Shown here: piece by piece, positions 7,686 to 15,281 of the stretch
Numbering within the stretch: position 1 is the first letter of the stretch
How the letters are laid out: the number at the start of each line of letters is the position of its first letter
Source of the DNA: Acholeplasmataceae bacterium
GTDB lineage: Bacteria > Bacillota_I > Bacilli_A > Acholeplasmatales > Acholeplasmataceae
Length of the DNA: 36,159 nt
NCBI GenBank assembly: GCA_030603805.1
Contig: JAUVXD010000014.1
Span: 1-36,159, forward strand
Reading direction: 5' to 3'
Position numbers and translations under genes: made by a program
Notes under the pieces: model-generated
The model's database searches: none
What the model saw: the letters and a program-made list of their open reading frames with translations, nothing else
What the model was told of the DNA's origin: nothing

Positions 7686-9707
7686 TTAGTTTTGCTTCAT
7701 TCTGTTAAATGCTAATCTGTAAAGTTCAATAAAAGTTGTAACGTTAGCGTCTGTATACATTTGCTTAACTTGAGCAGATGTTTGTGGAATACCTTCACCT
7801 GTTTTGCTGCCTAAGAATGCAAACAAGTTATTCGTCATCATGGTGTCAGAAGTCATGGAAGTCGTTGTTTGGATTAAGCTATTTTCATTACTTGTTAATG
7901 CAAAGATTGGTGGAACAAGCTGATAGTAAGGTTCTGTTGCACTATAAGAACTTGTGATAACACCTTGTCCATTATTGGCTCCAAAGTATAAGTCCCAGCT
8001 CCACATACCATTGGCTGATGTGGATTGAAGTTCAAATCCAATGACCTTTTGGAATCCAATAGGAATCAGAGCCCCAATATGATCTCTTAAGAAGGATGAC
8101 ATATCCCCATTTGTTACTGCTGCAGCTTTGTTTAATGTCCATTGGCTAAAAAGTGGCCCTTCAACACCATCTGTTGGATTGGTGTATTTTTCGCCTTCAA
8201 CCCAAAGATCTGGTGTGCCATAGTTTTGAACATCATTACCGTGGGTTGTGAAGAAATAGTCAAAGAATTTGAGTGCTGCATTTAGTTCCTTCGTTGTTAC
8301 GTTTGAAGAAATCCCCCAACCATCTGGCTTAACAACGCGTGTGTTTTCCACATAATGAATGAATTGACCATTTGATACTGGTGTTGTTGTGAGTGGTGGT
8401 AAGAATGCTTTGACATCATCTTGTCCACCAGTAGCTGCTGTTGTTGATGATGTAAAATCATAAGTCATAAATCCAAATTCAAGTTGAGTTTCAACTGAAT
8501 CTCTAAAAATATATCCACTTCTTAAATTGGTTGTGTTTGCTGCACCTGATAGTTTTTCATCGACTAAACCTTCAGAAAACATTTGACGAATCCGATTGAG
8601 GTTATCGATAAAGTTGTCTTGATAATAAGAATATTGAAGTACACCATTATGGTCTAGATAAAATCTAGAGCCATAAGAGTCTGAACCATGAACTCTTTGT
8701 CCTCCAAAGTATGTGATTAATCTAAGAACTTCTTCACGATAATTGGATTGTCTAGCAAAATATGGCCAAATCACTGCGCCAGGTCTAACAGAACCAGTTG
8801 CTTCTTTAGAAAGTGAATTTGGAGATAGTTTGATGACACGATAAAGTGCTACAAGTTCATCAATATCATAGGCAGCTGTTTCTCCAAGATAGAGATCAGA
8901 GCGCTTAGCTAGTGTTGGGTAAGTTGCATCAATATAGTTTCTTAATACTTGTAGTGCTTGAGCTTGAGAAAGGACACCTGCATTAGCAGCACTATTTTGA
9001 AGATCAATAACATTGGTTGCTTTTCTTAAGTTACCATAGGGTAAACTTTGAGAACCATTTTTCCAATACGCTTCATAAGCTACATTTAACGTTGCAGTTT
9101 CTGTTTCAAGTGTAAATGGTGAACCATTGACTTCGCCATCTAGAAGTGCAGTCACCCATGAGTATCTGCCTAAAAACATACGTGCATAGTTATTAATTTC
9201 TGCAATATAGGGCAGATGATAAATCTTACCGTCAGATGCTGTAATCGCACTTTTAACCAGTGGATTTTCATTTAAATAAGCACTAAGATTAGGCATTTTA
9301 TTTAAATGCGCTGACAAATCAACGAAATAGCCATCAACTCCAGCACTCATGATGCGTTGTCCAATATTTGGACCACCATAAATATGAGCACTTCTAAATT
9401 GATTTGCTGCAGCTAAATCAAACATATCTTGAGGTGATTGTCCTGGTGTTGAAACATCTGTGATGTCGATATTCACTTCTTTTTCTATGTATTGCCATAG
9501 AGGTTTTAAGTCACCACTATTGATGATGGTTCCATCAGGCATTTCCAAAGGTTCAGCTTGAAGATAAGTAAACAATCTCTTATCATTTTCACCCGCAACA
9601 TTGACCGTTAAAGCAATTGTTTCTTCTTCTGTTGGTTCATTATCGCCACAAGCGATAAGACCTAATGAGATGAGAAGAACCACAAACAGACTAAATAACT
9701 TCTTCAT
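7686..9707 (-). CDS. Lipoprotein carbohydrate-binding protein of ABC transporter (LplA/LipO type)
   Basis: 673 residues starting with a lipoprotein signal peptide (charged MKK, hydrophobic stretch, lipobox LIAC, lipidated Cys20). The mature protein has the features of extracellular solute-binding proteins that work with LplB/LplC permeases: a polar, Asp/Asn-rich sequence with KPLWQYIEKEVNIDITDVSTPG near the start, YHLPYIAEINNYARMF around residue 165, and WGISSNVTTKELNAALKFFDYFF in the second lobe. It is longer than typical LipO proteins (often about 500 residues), so it may carry extra surface loops. AAGGAGG lies before the ATG, and the gene sits directly after the two permeases. It should capture oligosaccharides at the outer face of the membrane and hand them to the permeases. 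The ligand is unknown; an oligouronate fits the neighbours. Confidence 0.85.
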   Translation of the reverse strand: MKKLFSLFVVLLISLGLIACGDNEPTEEETIALTVNVAGENDKRLFTYLQAEPLEMPDGTIINSGDLKPLWQYIEKEVNIDITDVSTPGQSPQDMFDLAAANQFRSAHIYGGPNIGQRIMSAGVDGYFVDLSAHLNKMPNLSAYLNENPLVKSAITASDGKIYHLPYIAEINNYARMFLGRYSWVTALLDGEVNGSPFTLETETATLNVAYEAYWKNGSQSLPYGNLRKATNVIDLQNSAANAGVLSQAQALQVLRNYIDATYPTLAKRSDLYLGETAAYDIDELVALYRVIKLSPNSLSKEATGSVRPGAVIWPYFARQSNYREEVLRLITYFGGQRVHGSDSYGSRFYLDHNGVLQYSYYQDNFIDNLNRIRQMFSEGLVDEKLSGAANTTNLRSGYIFRDSVETQLEFGFMTYDFTSSTTAATGGQDDVKAFLPPLTTTPVSNGQFIHYVENTRVVKPDGWGISSNVTTKELNAALKFFDYFFTTHGNDVQNYGTPDLWVEGEKYTNPTDGVEGPLFSQWTLNKAAAVTNGDMSSFLRDHIGALIPIGFQKVIGFELQSTSANGMWSWDLYFGANNGQGVITSSYSATEPYYQLVPPIFALTSNENSLIQTTTSMTSDTMMTNNLFAFLGSKTGEGIPQTSAQVKQMYTDANVTTFIELYRLAFNRMKQN

Positions 9708-9750
9708 TTTAATCCTCCTTATATATTTTTATAATGAATGCCGAAGCATA

Positions 9751-10617
9751 TTACCCTTTGACACCGCCAAGGTTCACGCCTTTGGCGAAATACTTCTGAA
9801 TATATGGATAAATGACAAGTATCGGAATAATCGAGCAGACTAAGATGGCATAAGCATAAGAGTCTGGTGAGAATGTGATGGTATCTTGAACCATATTCTC
9901 AATGAGTGTACGATACGTCATAATCTCAGTTCTTAAGAAAACCTGTAAAGGCTTTTCGTGAGCGCCTTTAAGTAAGACATTCGCCCAGAAGAATCCATTC
10001 CAACGACTCGTTGCATAAAAGAGTGTTACGGTTGCTAAAGCTGCTGTACTCATGGGTAAGTAAATATGTCTAAACGTCTGAATTTCTGAAGCACCATCCA
10101 TTCGCGCCGCTTCTTCGATTTCTTTAGGCACAGATTCGAAATAATTTCTAAGCAAAATGATATTGAATGCTTGAACACCAAACGCAATGATGATTCCCCA
10201 TCTATTGTCAACACCCATTTGAACATAATTAAGATATGATGGAATCATTCCTGCAGAAAACCACATCGTGAAAACAACGTAAAAATTCATTTGTCTTCTA
10301 AACTTTAATCTGGTTTTCGCAAGCGCATAAGCACCCGTTGTAGAAATTAACATTGACCACATTGTCCCAAAGACTGTGTAAAATAAGGTATTGGTATAAG
10401 ATATCCAAAAACCATTACGATTATATAAAATCCGATATACTTGGAAATCAAGATCTCTAGGTAGTAAGACAACCTGTCCTGTTTCATAAGCAGCTCTTCC
10501 ACTCATGGACGCAGACACTGCGTAAATAAGTGGATATAAGGCAATGACTGCAAACGCTGCAATTAATAGATAGGCAATCACTTTAAAGATGATTTCACTA
10601 CGACTCATTCGTTCCAT
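9751..10617 (-). CDS. Carbohydrate ABC transporter permease, YtcP/LplC type
   Basis: 288 residues with six membrane spans and the binding-protein-dependent permease signature. The EAA loop is visible as EIEEAARMDGASEIQTFRHIYLP, the site that contacts the ATPase. The C terminus (YIQKYFAKGVNLGGVKG) is the characteristic ending of YtcP/LplC-type sugar permeases. It should form the translocation pore with the adjacent permease and be driven by the operon's MsmK-type ATPase. It begins 7 nt after the first permease gene, so the two are co-translated. Family assignment is secure; the substrate is not determinable from sequence. Confidence 0.93.
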   Translation of the reverse strand: MERMSRSEIIFKVIAYLLIAAFAVIALYPLIYAVSASMSGRAAYETGQVVLLPRDLDFQVYRILYNRNGFWISYTNTLFYTVFGTMWSMLISTTGAYALAKTRLKFRRQMNFYVVFTMWFSAGMIPSYLNYVQMGVDNRWGIIIAFGVQAFNIILLRNYFESVPKEIEEAARMDGASEIQTFRHIYLPMSTAALATVTLFYATSRWNGFFWANVLLKGAHEKPLQVFLRTEIMTYRTLIENMVQDTITFSPDSYAYAILVCSIIPILVIYPYIQKYFAKGVNLGGVKG

Positions 10618-10624
10618 AGGTCAC

Positions 10625-11575
10625 CTACCACAAGGATGTTTCAGAAACGCGACGACTAATAAAATTCGCGCCAATGACTAAGACAAATCCGATGATTGCA
10701 TTAAACATATCTGCTGCTCCTGCCATTGATTTATAGTTGCCTTCTAAACCAATTCGATAAACAAATGTTGAGATGACATCTGCAGTTGCATAAGTTGATG
10801 CATTATAAAGTAAGATAATACGTTCATAACCTATTGAAAGCATATTACCAATACGCAAAACTAACATAATAATAAGCGTTGGGGCCATGCCTGGGAAAGT
10901 AATGTATCTAATTTCTTGCATCTTGTTTCCACCATCAACTTTGAGTGCTTCATAAAGTACAGGAGATATTCCCATGATGGCTGCAAAATAAACAATCGAA
11001 CTATATCCAGCTTCTTTCCATAAACCTGTGATGATATACATCGGCCTGAAATACTTGGCTGTTTCTGTAATCTTAACCCCATGATCAACCCAGTTCATTT
11101 TATAAAATATATCTGCAAGTATCCCTGTGTGTTCCGCACCGTAATAAAGCAAGGTAAGAACAAGGCCAGTAATGGTCACTTCGGATAAAAAGTGTGGTAG
11201 ATATAAAATGGTTTGTGCGACCTTGCGGTATCCCTCATGTGTGACTTCACTAAATAAAATGGCTAGGATAATAGGTACTGGAAACCCAAATACGAGTCCA
11301 TAAATGGATATCAAAAATGTATTTCTAAACGCAGACCAGAATTGATTAGCAAACAAACTACTGAAAATCAATTGTCTAAAATTATATAATCCAACAAAAT
11401 CACTACCCATGACACCTTGACTTGGTTCGTAATTTTTGAATGCAATTAATAAACCTCCCATAGGCTTATACATCCAGAGTAAAAACCATAACAACATAGG
11501 AATGACAAGTAAATAGAGTTGCCATTCTTTTTTCATGTATTCGATGAATTTTTTGACATATTTATGTTGCATCAT
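10625..11575 (-). CDS. Carbohydrate ABC transporter permease, LplB/YteP type
   Basis: 316 residues with six spans. The N terminus has a basic segment, then WQLYLLVIPMLLWFLLWMYKPMGG, typical of LplB/YteP permeases, followed by IAFKNYEPSQGVMGSDFVGLYNF. The EAA-type loop is LYEALKVDGGNKMQEIRYITFPG, with the family's EAxxxDGG pattern. The C terminus ends VSETSLW, as in many LplB proteins. It overlaps the upstream 6-TM gene by 14 nt. Two consecutive ATGs occur at the start; the first, preceded by GGGAGA, is used here. It pairs with the YtcP-type permease downstream. Confidence 0.92.
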   Translation of the reverse strand: MMQHKYVKKFIEYMKKEWQLYLLVIPMLLWFLLWMYKPMGGLLIAFKNYEPSQGVMGSDFVGLYNFRQLIFSSLFANQFWSAFRNTFLISIYGLVFGFPVPIILAILFSEVTHEGYRKVAQTILYLPHFLSEVTITGLVLTLLYYGAEHTGILADIFYKMNWVDHGVKITETAKYFRPMYIITGLWKEAGYSSIVYFAAIMGISPVLYEALKVDGGNKMQEIRYITFPGMAPTLIIMLVLRIGNMLSIGYERIILLYNASTYATADVISTFVYRIGLEGNYKSMAGAADMFNAIIGFVLVIGANFISRRVSETSLW

Positions 11576-12140
11576 GCTTTTTTTCTCCCTGAACTTGTTC
11601 TATATAGTACCTCATGTCAATAATCAAACCTTCACTAAACTGATTAATCGCTATAAACGCAATCCAAGTCATCACAAAATTAAAAAGTTCTGCAGTCGAA
11701 TAACTAATCCAAGCAGTTATGAGATTGATACCAGATAAGCTCAATATGACACCTTTAAAGATAGTGATAATCATAAATGCAAAGAATAGATACAATGAAG
11801 CATATTTGATGGATTGGTGAATCCATTCTCTTTTGATCCATTTAAAAAATATGAGAAGTACTAAGAGTACTGCGTTAGATAAAATATAATAAACGATTTG
11901 AAACCATAACTGTGCATCTCCTGATCGATATATCAACATAGGAAGCCCTGCAGCAAGATAGGCTAAAACACCAATAAGTCCCCATCTGACAATGACAATC
12001 AATGATACCAATAGACCAAAATTGACATAAACTAATGTCGCCGGTAATTCTTTATAGAAAAACTCGCTGATGAATGAAGTAGCGAACGCCAAGAAGATAA
12101 AAACCATGACGTCAGCAAAACAATACTGTCTAAGGCTCAT
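11562..12140 (-). CDS. 6-TM membrane protein, first gene of the transporter operon, unknown function
   Basis: 192 residues, very hydrophobic, with six predicted spans at about 9-27, 34-51, 54-70, 80-99, 113-136 and 150-170. The tail is charged (YYIEQVQGEKKHDAT). Size and topology resemble ECF-transporter S components or MreD-like proteins, but no diagnostic motif of either is visible, so I make no family claim. AGAGG lies 7 nt before the ATG. It is the promoter-proximal gene, about 160 nt downstream of the predicted transcription start, and overlaps lplB by 14 nt. Its place suggests a role with the oligosaccharide transporter or in sensing its substrate; this is inference. Confidence 0.7.
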   Translation of the reverse strand: MSLRQYCFADVMVFIFLAFATSFISEFFYKELPATLVYVNFGLLVSLIVIVRWGLIGVLAYLAAGLPMLIYRSGDAQLWFQIVYYILSNAVLLVLLIFFKWIKREWIHQSIKYASLYLFFAFMIITIFKGVILSLSGINLITAWISYSTAELFNFVMTWIAFIAINQFSEGLIIDMRYYIEQVQGEKKHDAT

Positions 12141-12152
12141 CGATTAACCTCT

Positions 12153-12166
12153 TTCGTATTTGCGTA
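12153..12166. promoter_or_regulatory. Candidate IclR operator, copy 1
   Basis: TTCGTATTTGCGTA, identical to the copy at 12403-12416. It is an imperfect palindrome with CG steps on both sides. It lies in the 5' leader just ahead of the first transporter gene. Assignment to the neighbouring IclR regulator is by proximity only. Confidence 0.45.
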
Positions 12167-12178
12167 TATTATAATAAC

Positions 12179-12200
12179 TTAATTCGCATTAGCGTATTAA
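12179..12200. promoter_or_regulatory. Candidate IclR operator, copy 2, within a larger inverted repeat
   Basis: The core TTCGCATTAGCGTA (12183-12196) matches the other two copies at 12 of 14 positions. It sits inside an inverted repeat, TTAATTCGC / GCGTATTAA, with a 4-base centre, so it could bind a dimeric regulator. It lies in the leader, about 100 bases downstream of the predicted transcription start, where binding would block elongation. Confidence 0.5.
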
Positions 12201-12277
12201 TGTAACGGCTTTATTTTTCGCGGATCTAAGATTTCTTACAATTGATCATTTATGCTAAAATATACGATAAGTCTAAA

Positions 12278-12291
12278 TAAAAGCGCTTGTA
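12278..12291. promoter_or_regulatory. cre-like site (CcpA) at the transporter/lyase operon promoter
   Basis: TAAAAGCGCTTGTA on the plus strand (TACAAGCGCTTTTA on minus) has the central AAGCGCTT palindrome of catabolite-responsive elements, with 11 of 14 positions shared with TGAAAGCGCTTTCA. It begins about 10 bases after the predicted start of transcription, a location where CcpA represses. The outer bases deviate from consensus, so affinity may be moderate. Confidence 0.6.
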
Positions 12292-12306
12292 ATTGAGTAC
12301 AAACTC

Positions 12307-12335
12307 ATTATATAGTCAAACAGAAGTCATGTCAA
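12307..12335 (-). promoter_or_regulatory. Consensus sigma-A promoter of the transporter/lyase operon
   Basis: On the minus strand, a perfect TTGACA (12335-12330), a 17-base spacer and a perfect TATAAT (12312-12307). This is the best promoter in the window and drives the unit running down to kdgF. Such a strong core promoter implies control by repressors. A cre-like site just downstream and three copies of the TTCG..GCGTA motif around it fit that. Confidence 0.88.
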
Positions 12336-12402
12336 TCGCATTTTGGCTTTTTATTGTTTTTCTTTAACATTATTCATTTTCACGAAAGTATTATATTTAG
12401 TG

Positions 12403-12416
12403 TTCGTATTTGCGTA
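12403..12416. promoter_or_regulatory. Candidate IclR operator, copy 3
   Basis: TTCGTATTTGCGTA, identical over 14 bases to the site at 12153-12166. It lies about 70 bases upstream of the -35 element of the transporter operon and touches the iclR terminator. Paired with the downstream copies it could allow looping across the promoter. Confidence 0.45.
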
Positions 12417-12441
12417 AAAAACACACCCGAAGATGTGTTTT
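12416..12441 (-). terminator. Rho-independent terminator of iclR
   Basis: On the minus strand a 10-bp stem (AAAACACATC / GGTGTGTTTT, with one U-G pair) is closed by a UUCG tetraloop and followed by a U run. It lies 9 bases after the regulator's stop codon. It separates the secreted-protein/iclR unit from the promoter of the transporter operon. Confidence 0.9.
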
Positions 12442-12449
12442 CATGTGAC

Positions 12450-13208
12450 TTATTTATAATATTCTACATAGCCTAATTGAGTTGAAATAACTTGAGCGAG
12501 TTTCTTTAGTTCTAACCCTTGCTGATGCAAGTCTTCTTTTTCTTGATACAGCCCACTCATACTTATGGTTGCAACCATTGAATTTTGATAATTATAGATA
12601 GGGGCAGCAAGACATGCCATATGTTCTTGTGATTCTCTTGACTCATAGGAATATCCAAGATTTTTAATCTTTTTAATATTTTCTTTAAGTTTCTCGCGAT
12701 TTGTTATTGTATATTTAGTAAAGCCCGGAAGTTCAATGGTGTTGATTAACTCTTCGGCTTGGGGATCGAAAGCGAGATATGCTTTTCCAATGGATGTGCA
12801 ATGTAGAGGTTTTCTATCTCCTGTGTTTGCTGTGGTGACTTTTGAAAAAGGAGATTCATATTTATAGACAAAGGTAAATTCATCGCCATGTCTCTTTGAG
12901 ATAAACGTAGTTTTTTGATATTTATCAGCGAGTTCAATTAAGAAGGGCTGTGCAATCATAAAAAGATTCGATGTTTTTAGATATGTCATCCCTATGGCAT
13001 AAGATTGTGCCCCAATCCCGTAGGTTTTTTTCTTTGGATTGATGTAGTGTGCAAAATCATTTTCTCTAAGCGTTTTTAGAATATCAAAAACAGTGGTCTT
13101 AGGTATGAGTAGTGCCTCTGAAATTTCAGTTAAAGTCACACCGTGAGCATGATTTGATAAATAAACTAAGACATCAACTGTTTTTTGAACCATATTTTTT
13201 CGATCCAT
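12450..13208 (-). CDS. IclR-family transcriptional regulator
   Basis: 252 residues. The N-terminal winged helix-turn-helix (about 8-62) has the typical VLVYLSNHAHGVTLTEISEALLIPKTTVFDILKTL. The effector-binding domain (about 75-250) shows RKPLHCTSIGKAYLAF, LENIKKIKNLGYSYESRESQEHMACLAAPIYN and VATISMSG, all hallmarks of IclR. Family members such as KdgR commonly control uronate catabolism and sense 2-keto-3-deoxy sugar acids. A product of polyuronate breakdown is therefore a reasonable effector, though this is inferred. GAGGTGG precedes the ATG. The gene lies between the secreted PL6 unit and the transporter/lyase unit and probably regulates one or both. Confidence 0.93.
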   Translation of the reverse strand: MDRKNMVQKTVDVLVYLSNHAHGVTLTEISEALLIPKTTVFDILKTLRENDFAHYINPKKKTYGIGAQSYAIGMTYLKTSNLFMIAQPFLIELADKYQKTTFISKRHGDEFTFVYKYESPFSKVTTANTGDRKPLHCTSIGKAYLAFDPQAEELINTIELPGFTKYTITNREKLKENIKKIKNLGYSYESRESQEHMACLAAPIYNYQNSMVATISMSGLYQEKEDLHQQGLELKKLAQVISTQLGYVEYYK

Positions 13209-13226
13209 TTTTCCACCTCAAGAATA

Positions 13227-13232
13227 ATTATA
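13227..13232 (-). promoter_or_regulatory. Possible -10 element for iclR
   Basis: TATAAT on the minus strand, 18 bases before the iclR start codon. No good -35 lies 17 bases upstream, so the promoter is uncertain. No terminator separates iclR from the PL6 gene, so read-through from the upstream unit is also likely. Confidence 0.4.
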
Positions 13233-13275
13233 CACTATTTTGAATCATTTATGCCTTCAAAATCGCATGATAAGG

Positions 13276-15270
13276 CTAATTCGAACGTAACCATGATACG
13301 CCAGAGTTTAATGATGTTACTCGTGTTAGGTTTTGTGCACCATAAGTTGCGTGGAGCAGTAAGCCTTGGTTATTTGCAACTAATGTGGGTAATTGATTGC
13401 TAAATGTTACCCCTTGAGGGACATTGACTGTAGCAACAGCTCCGCCACCAGCATAACCGACATTACTATACATATAGTTATTGATGAATATTGGATTTAC
13501 AGGGATTTTATCATATCGCACGACTGGTTGCCCTGAAGCTGCAACAATGAAGTTATCCTTAATAATCACATCATGTGTAGGCAGTGAATATTTTCCATCA
13601 AAAAGAATGCTTTGTCTACTGTTGACGATAGTATTTCTTTCGATAAGCATGTTAAAAGAGGTCCACTGTGCATTTAAAACTGTATTTGTTCCAATCTCAT
13701 TGACGCCTGAGTGAATAACGATACCACCTCTGGTGTTGCTACCTGTGTTCACAGAATCCATATAATTATTTCTAATGATATGTCCACCATCATAAGCTCT
13801 AACACCACCCGTATCGACTAGATTGCCTGCAAAAAACACATTATTTTCAATGACACTATTTTTACCGTGTCTTGCTGTTATATGACCTAGTGAGTTGATA
13901 AACGTGTTATTTCTAACATGAACGCGTCCAGCCTTAATGGAAATGATTTCGATCTCACCATTGACGGCTTCGAATAAATTATGTTCAATGGTGACATAAG
14001 CGTCATTTTGTGAATAATGTGATGTGCCTACACGGATCGTTTCATAACCGTTTGCACCACCGGCATCTTTATAGTTTTTGAATTGATTATGATGTATATG
14101 ATGATATTGAGGACTTAAATCATCTCTCCATATGGTTAATAGTGCTCCGCCGGTTTCCTTACCATCAAAGGTATTGTTATCAATTTCATGATATTTACCC
14201 GTTAAAGAAATCCATTTATAATCCATGCCCTCTTCTTCAAATCGATAAATCAAGGTGTTTGTCAATCTTAAGTAATCACCTTCAAGCCAAATTGCCCCAC
14301 GATCAGTTGTTGGTCTACCATTAGTGAATGTCAAATGAGCGACAACCACATGGTTTGCTTTGACATAAAGTTGAGACTCACCCATGATTTTAGCATCACC
14401 TGGGTTTCTAGCCATAATAAAGATAGGATGTTCTTTTGTTCCACTTCTAGTGACTGTCATATTGACATCATAATAATTGCCATTTTCTAAAACAATGGCA
14501 TCTCCTGGTTCTGCATTAAGCAGTGCTGCGATAAATGCAATCTTATCTGAAACTGGACGAACCCGTATAATACGTTCATCTTGCAAAGTGATTGGAGCTC
14601 CATGCGTTGCATCTGAGGCTTTCACTGTGATTTGGAAGTCTCTAAACATCATCGCTTGTCCTTTTGAAATCGTTGCAGACATGATGACCGTTTTATCTGG
14701 TTCCCCAAATAAAGGTAGATTAACATTACCTTCTAAGTCAATAACTTCGATATTTGATGATATCCACTCGATATATGTTCCAAATTCACCAACTCTAGGT
14801 AAAATTAAAAAATCTCGATCAATGGTATTACCTGGAATTAATACTAAATTATTGGTTGCTTCTTCAACTAACCCCATATCGCCACTTGGTAATTCAGGAA
14901 CACTTAAGATAAATTCCTTGTAGTCTTCTGTTCCTCCCATGCGAAATGTTGCCGTTAAAATCACTGTTTTCGTGCCATCGCCTGCTTTAGGTCGATTGAC
15001 ATGCCCTTCATCATTAATAATCGATCTTAAATTAGATCTCCATGAAACAAGTACTTGTTCCGTTTCACTATATAAAATGACTTTTGGAAGCACTAAATTA
15101 TGTCTAACATCGCCTTGGTCGACACCTAGGTCTAGGTTATCGATGACATGTTTTACTTTTTCAAATGTTGTTAAAACAATGGGCGTTTCTGTTGGCGTGC
15201 TTGGTTCAGGATTTTCCTGACACCCGACGAGCACCATCGCTAGGAGTAATAAGATGAGTAATTTTTTCAT
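13276..15270 (-). CDS. Secreted lipoprotein polyuronate lyase, PL6 (chondroitinase B/alginate lyase family)
   Basis: 664 residues with a lipoprotein signal (lipobox LVGC, Cys17). Two atrophied bacterial Ig-like domains follow (about 35-127 and 131-217; each has a DR/VRHNLVLP-like strand, a W.S.N motif and KTVI.(T/S)AT). A right-handed beta-helix runs from about 235 to the end. The PL6 catalytic segment is intact: GGANGYETIRVG, then NGEIEIISIKAG with E439, E441 and K446, then ITARHGK with R467. The Lys-Arg distance (21) and the Glu-Lys distances match chondroitinase B (K250, R271; calcium ligands E243, E245). It should cut polyuronate by calcium-dependent beta-elimination at the cell surface. 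PL6 includes alginate lyases and dermatan-cleaving chondroitinase B. The absence of sulfatases and GH88 nearby, with KdgF present, favours alginate. It is the last secreted enzyme of the unit, upstream of iclR. Confidence 0.92.
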   Translation of the reverse strand: MKKLLILLLLAMVLVGCQENPEPSTPTETPIVLTTFEKVKHVIDNLDLGVDQGDVRHNLVLPKVILYSETEQVLVSWRSNLRSIINDEGHVNRPKAGDGTKTVILTATFRMGGTEDYKEFILSVPELPSGDMGLVEEATNNLVLIPGNTIDRDFLILPRVGEFGTYIEWISSNIEVIDLEGNVNLPLFGEPDKTVIMSATISKGQAMMFRDFQITVKASDATHGAPITLQDERIIRVRPVSDKIAFIAALLNAEPGDAIVLENGNYYDVNMTVTRSGTKEHPIFIMARNPGDAKIMGESQLYVKANHVVVAHLTFTNGRPTTDRGAIWLEGDYLRLTNTLIYRFEEEGMDYKWISLTGKYHEIDNNTFDGKETGGALLTIWRDDLSPQYHHIHHNQFKNYKDAGGANGYETIRVGTSHYSQNDAYVTIEHNLFEAVNGEIEIISIKAGRVHVRNNTFINSLGHITARHGKNSVIENNVFFAGNLVDTGGVRAYDGGHIIRNNYMDSVNTGSNTRGGIVIHSGVNEIGTNTVLNAQWTSFNMLIERNTIVNSRQSILFDGKYSLPTHDVIIKDNFIVAASGQPVVRYDKIPVNPIFINNYMYSNVGYAGGGAVATVNVPQGVTFSNQLPTLVANNQGLLLHATYGAQNLTRVTSLNSGVSWLRSN

Positions 15271-15281
15271 GAGTTTTCCTC

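Noticed and set aside
11562-12140. Naming the 6-TM protein an ECF transporter S component
   Set aside because: Only the size and span number match. No S-component motif or EcfA/T genes are seen.
14477-15220. Plus-strand ORFs of 148 and 93 codons opposite the PL6 gene
   Set aside because: They are antisense to well-supported Ig-like domains of the PL6 protein and have no convincing start signals.
13276-15270. Calling the PL6 enzyme chondroitinase B
   Set aside because: The catalytic residues are shared by alginate lyases of the same family, and no sulfatase or GH88 gene is near.
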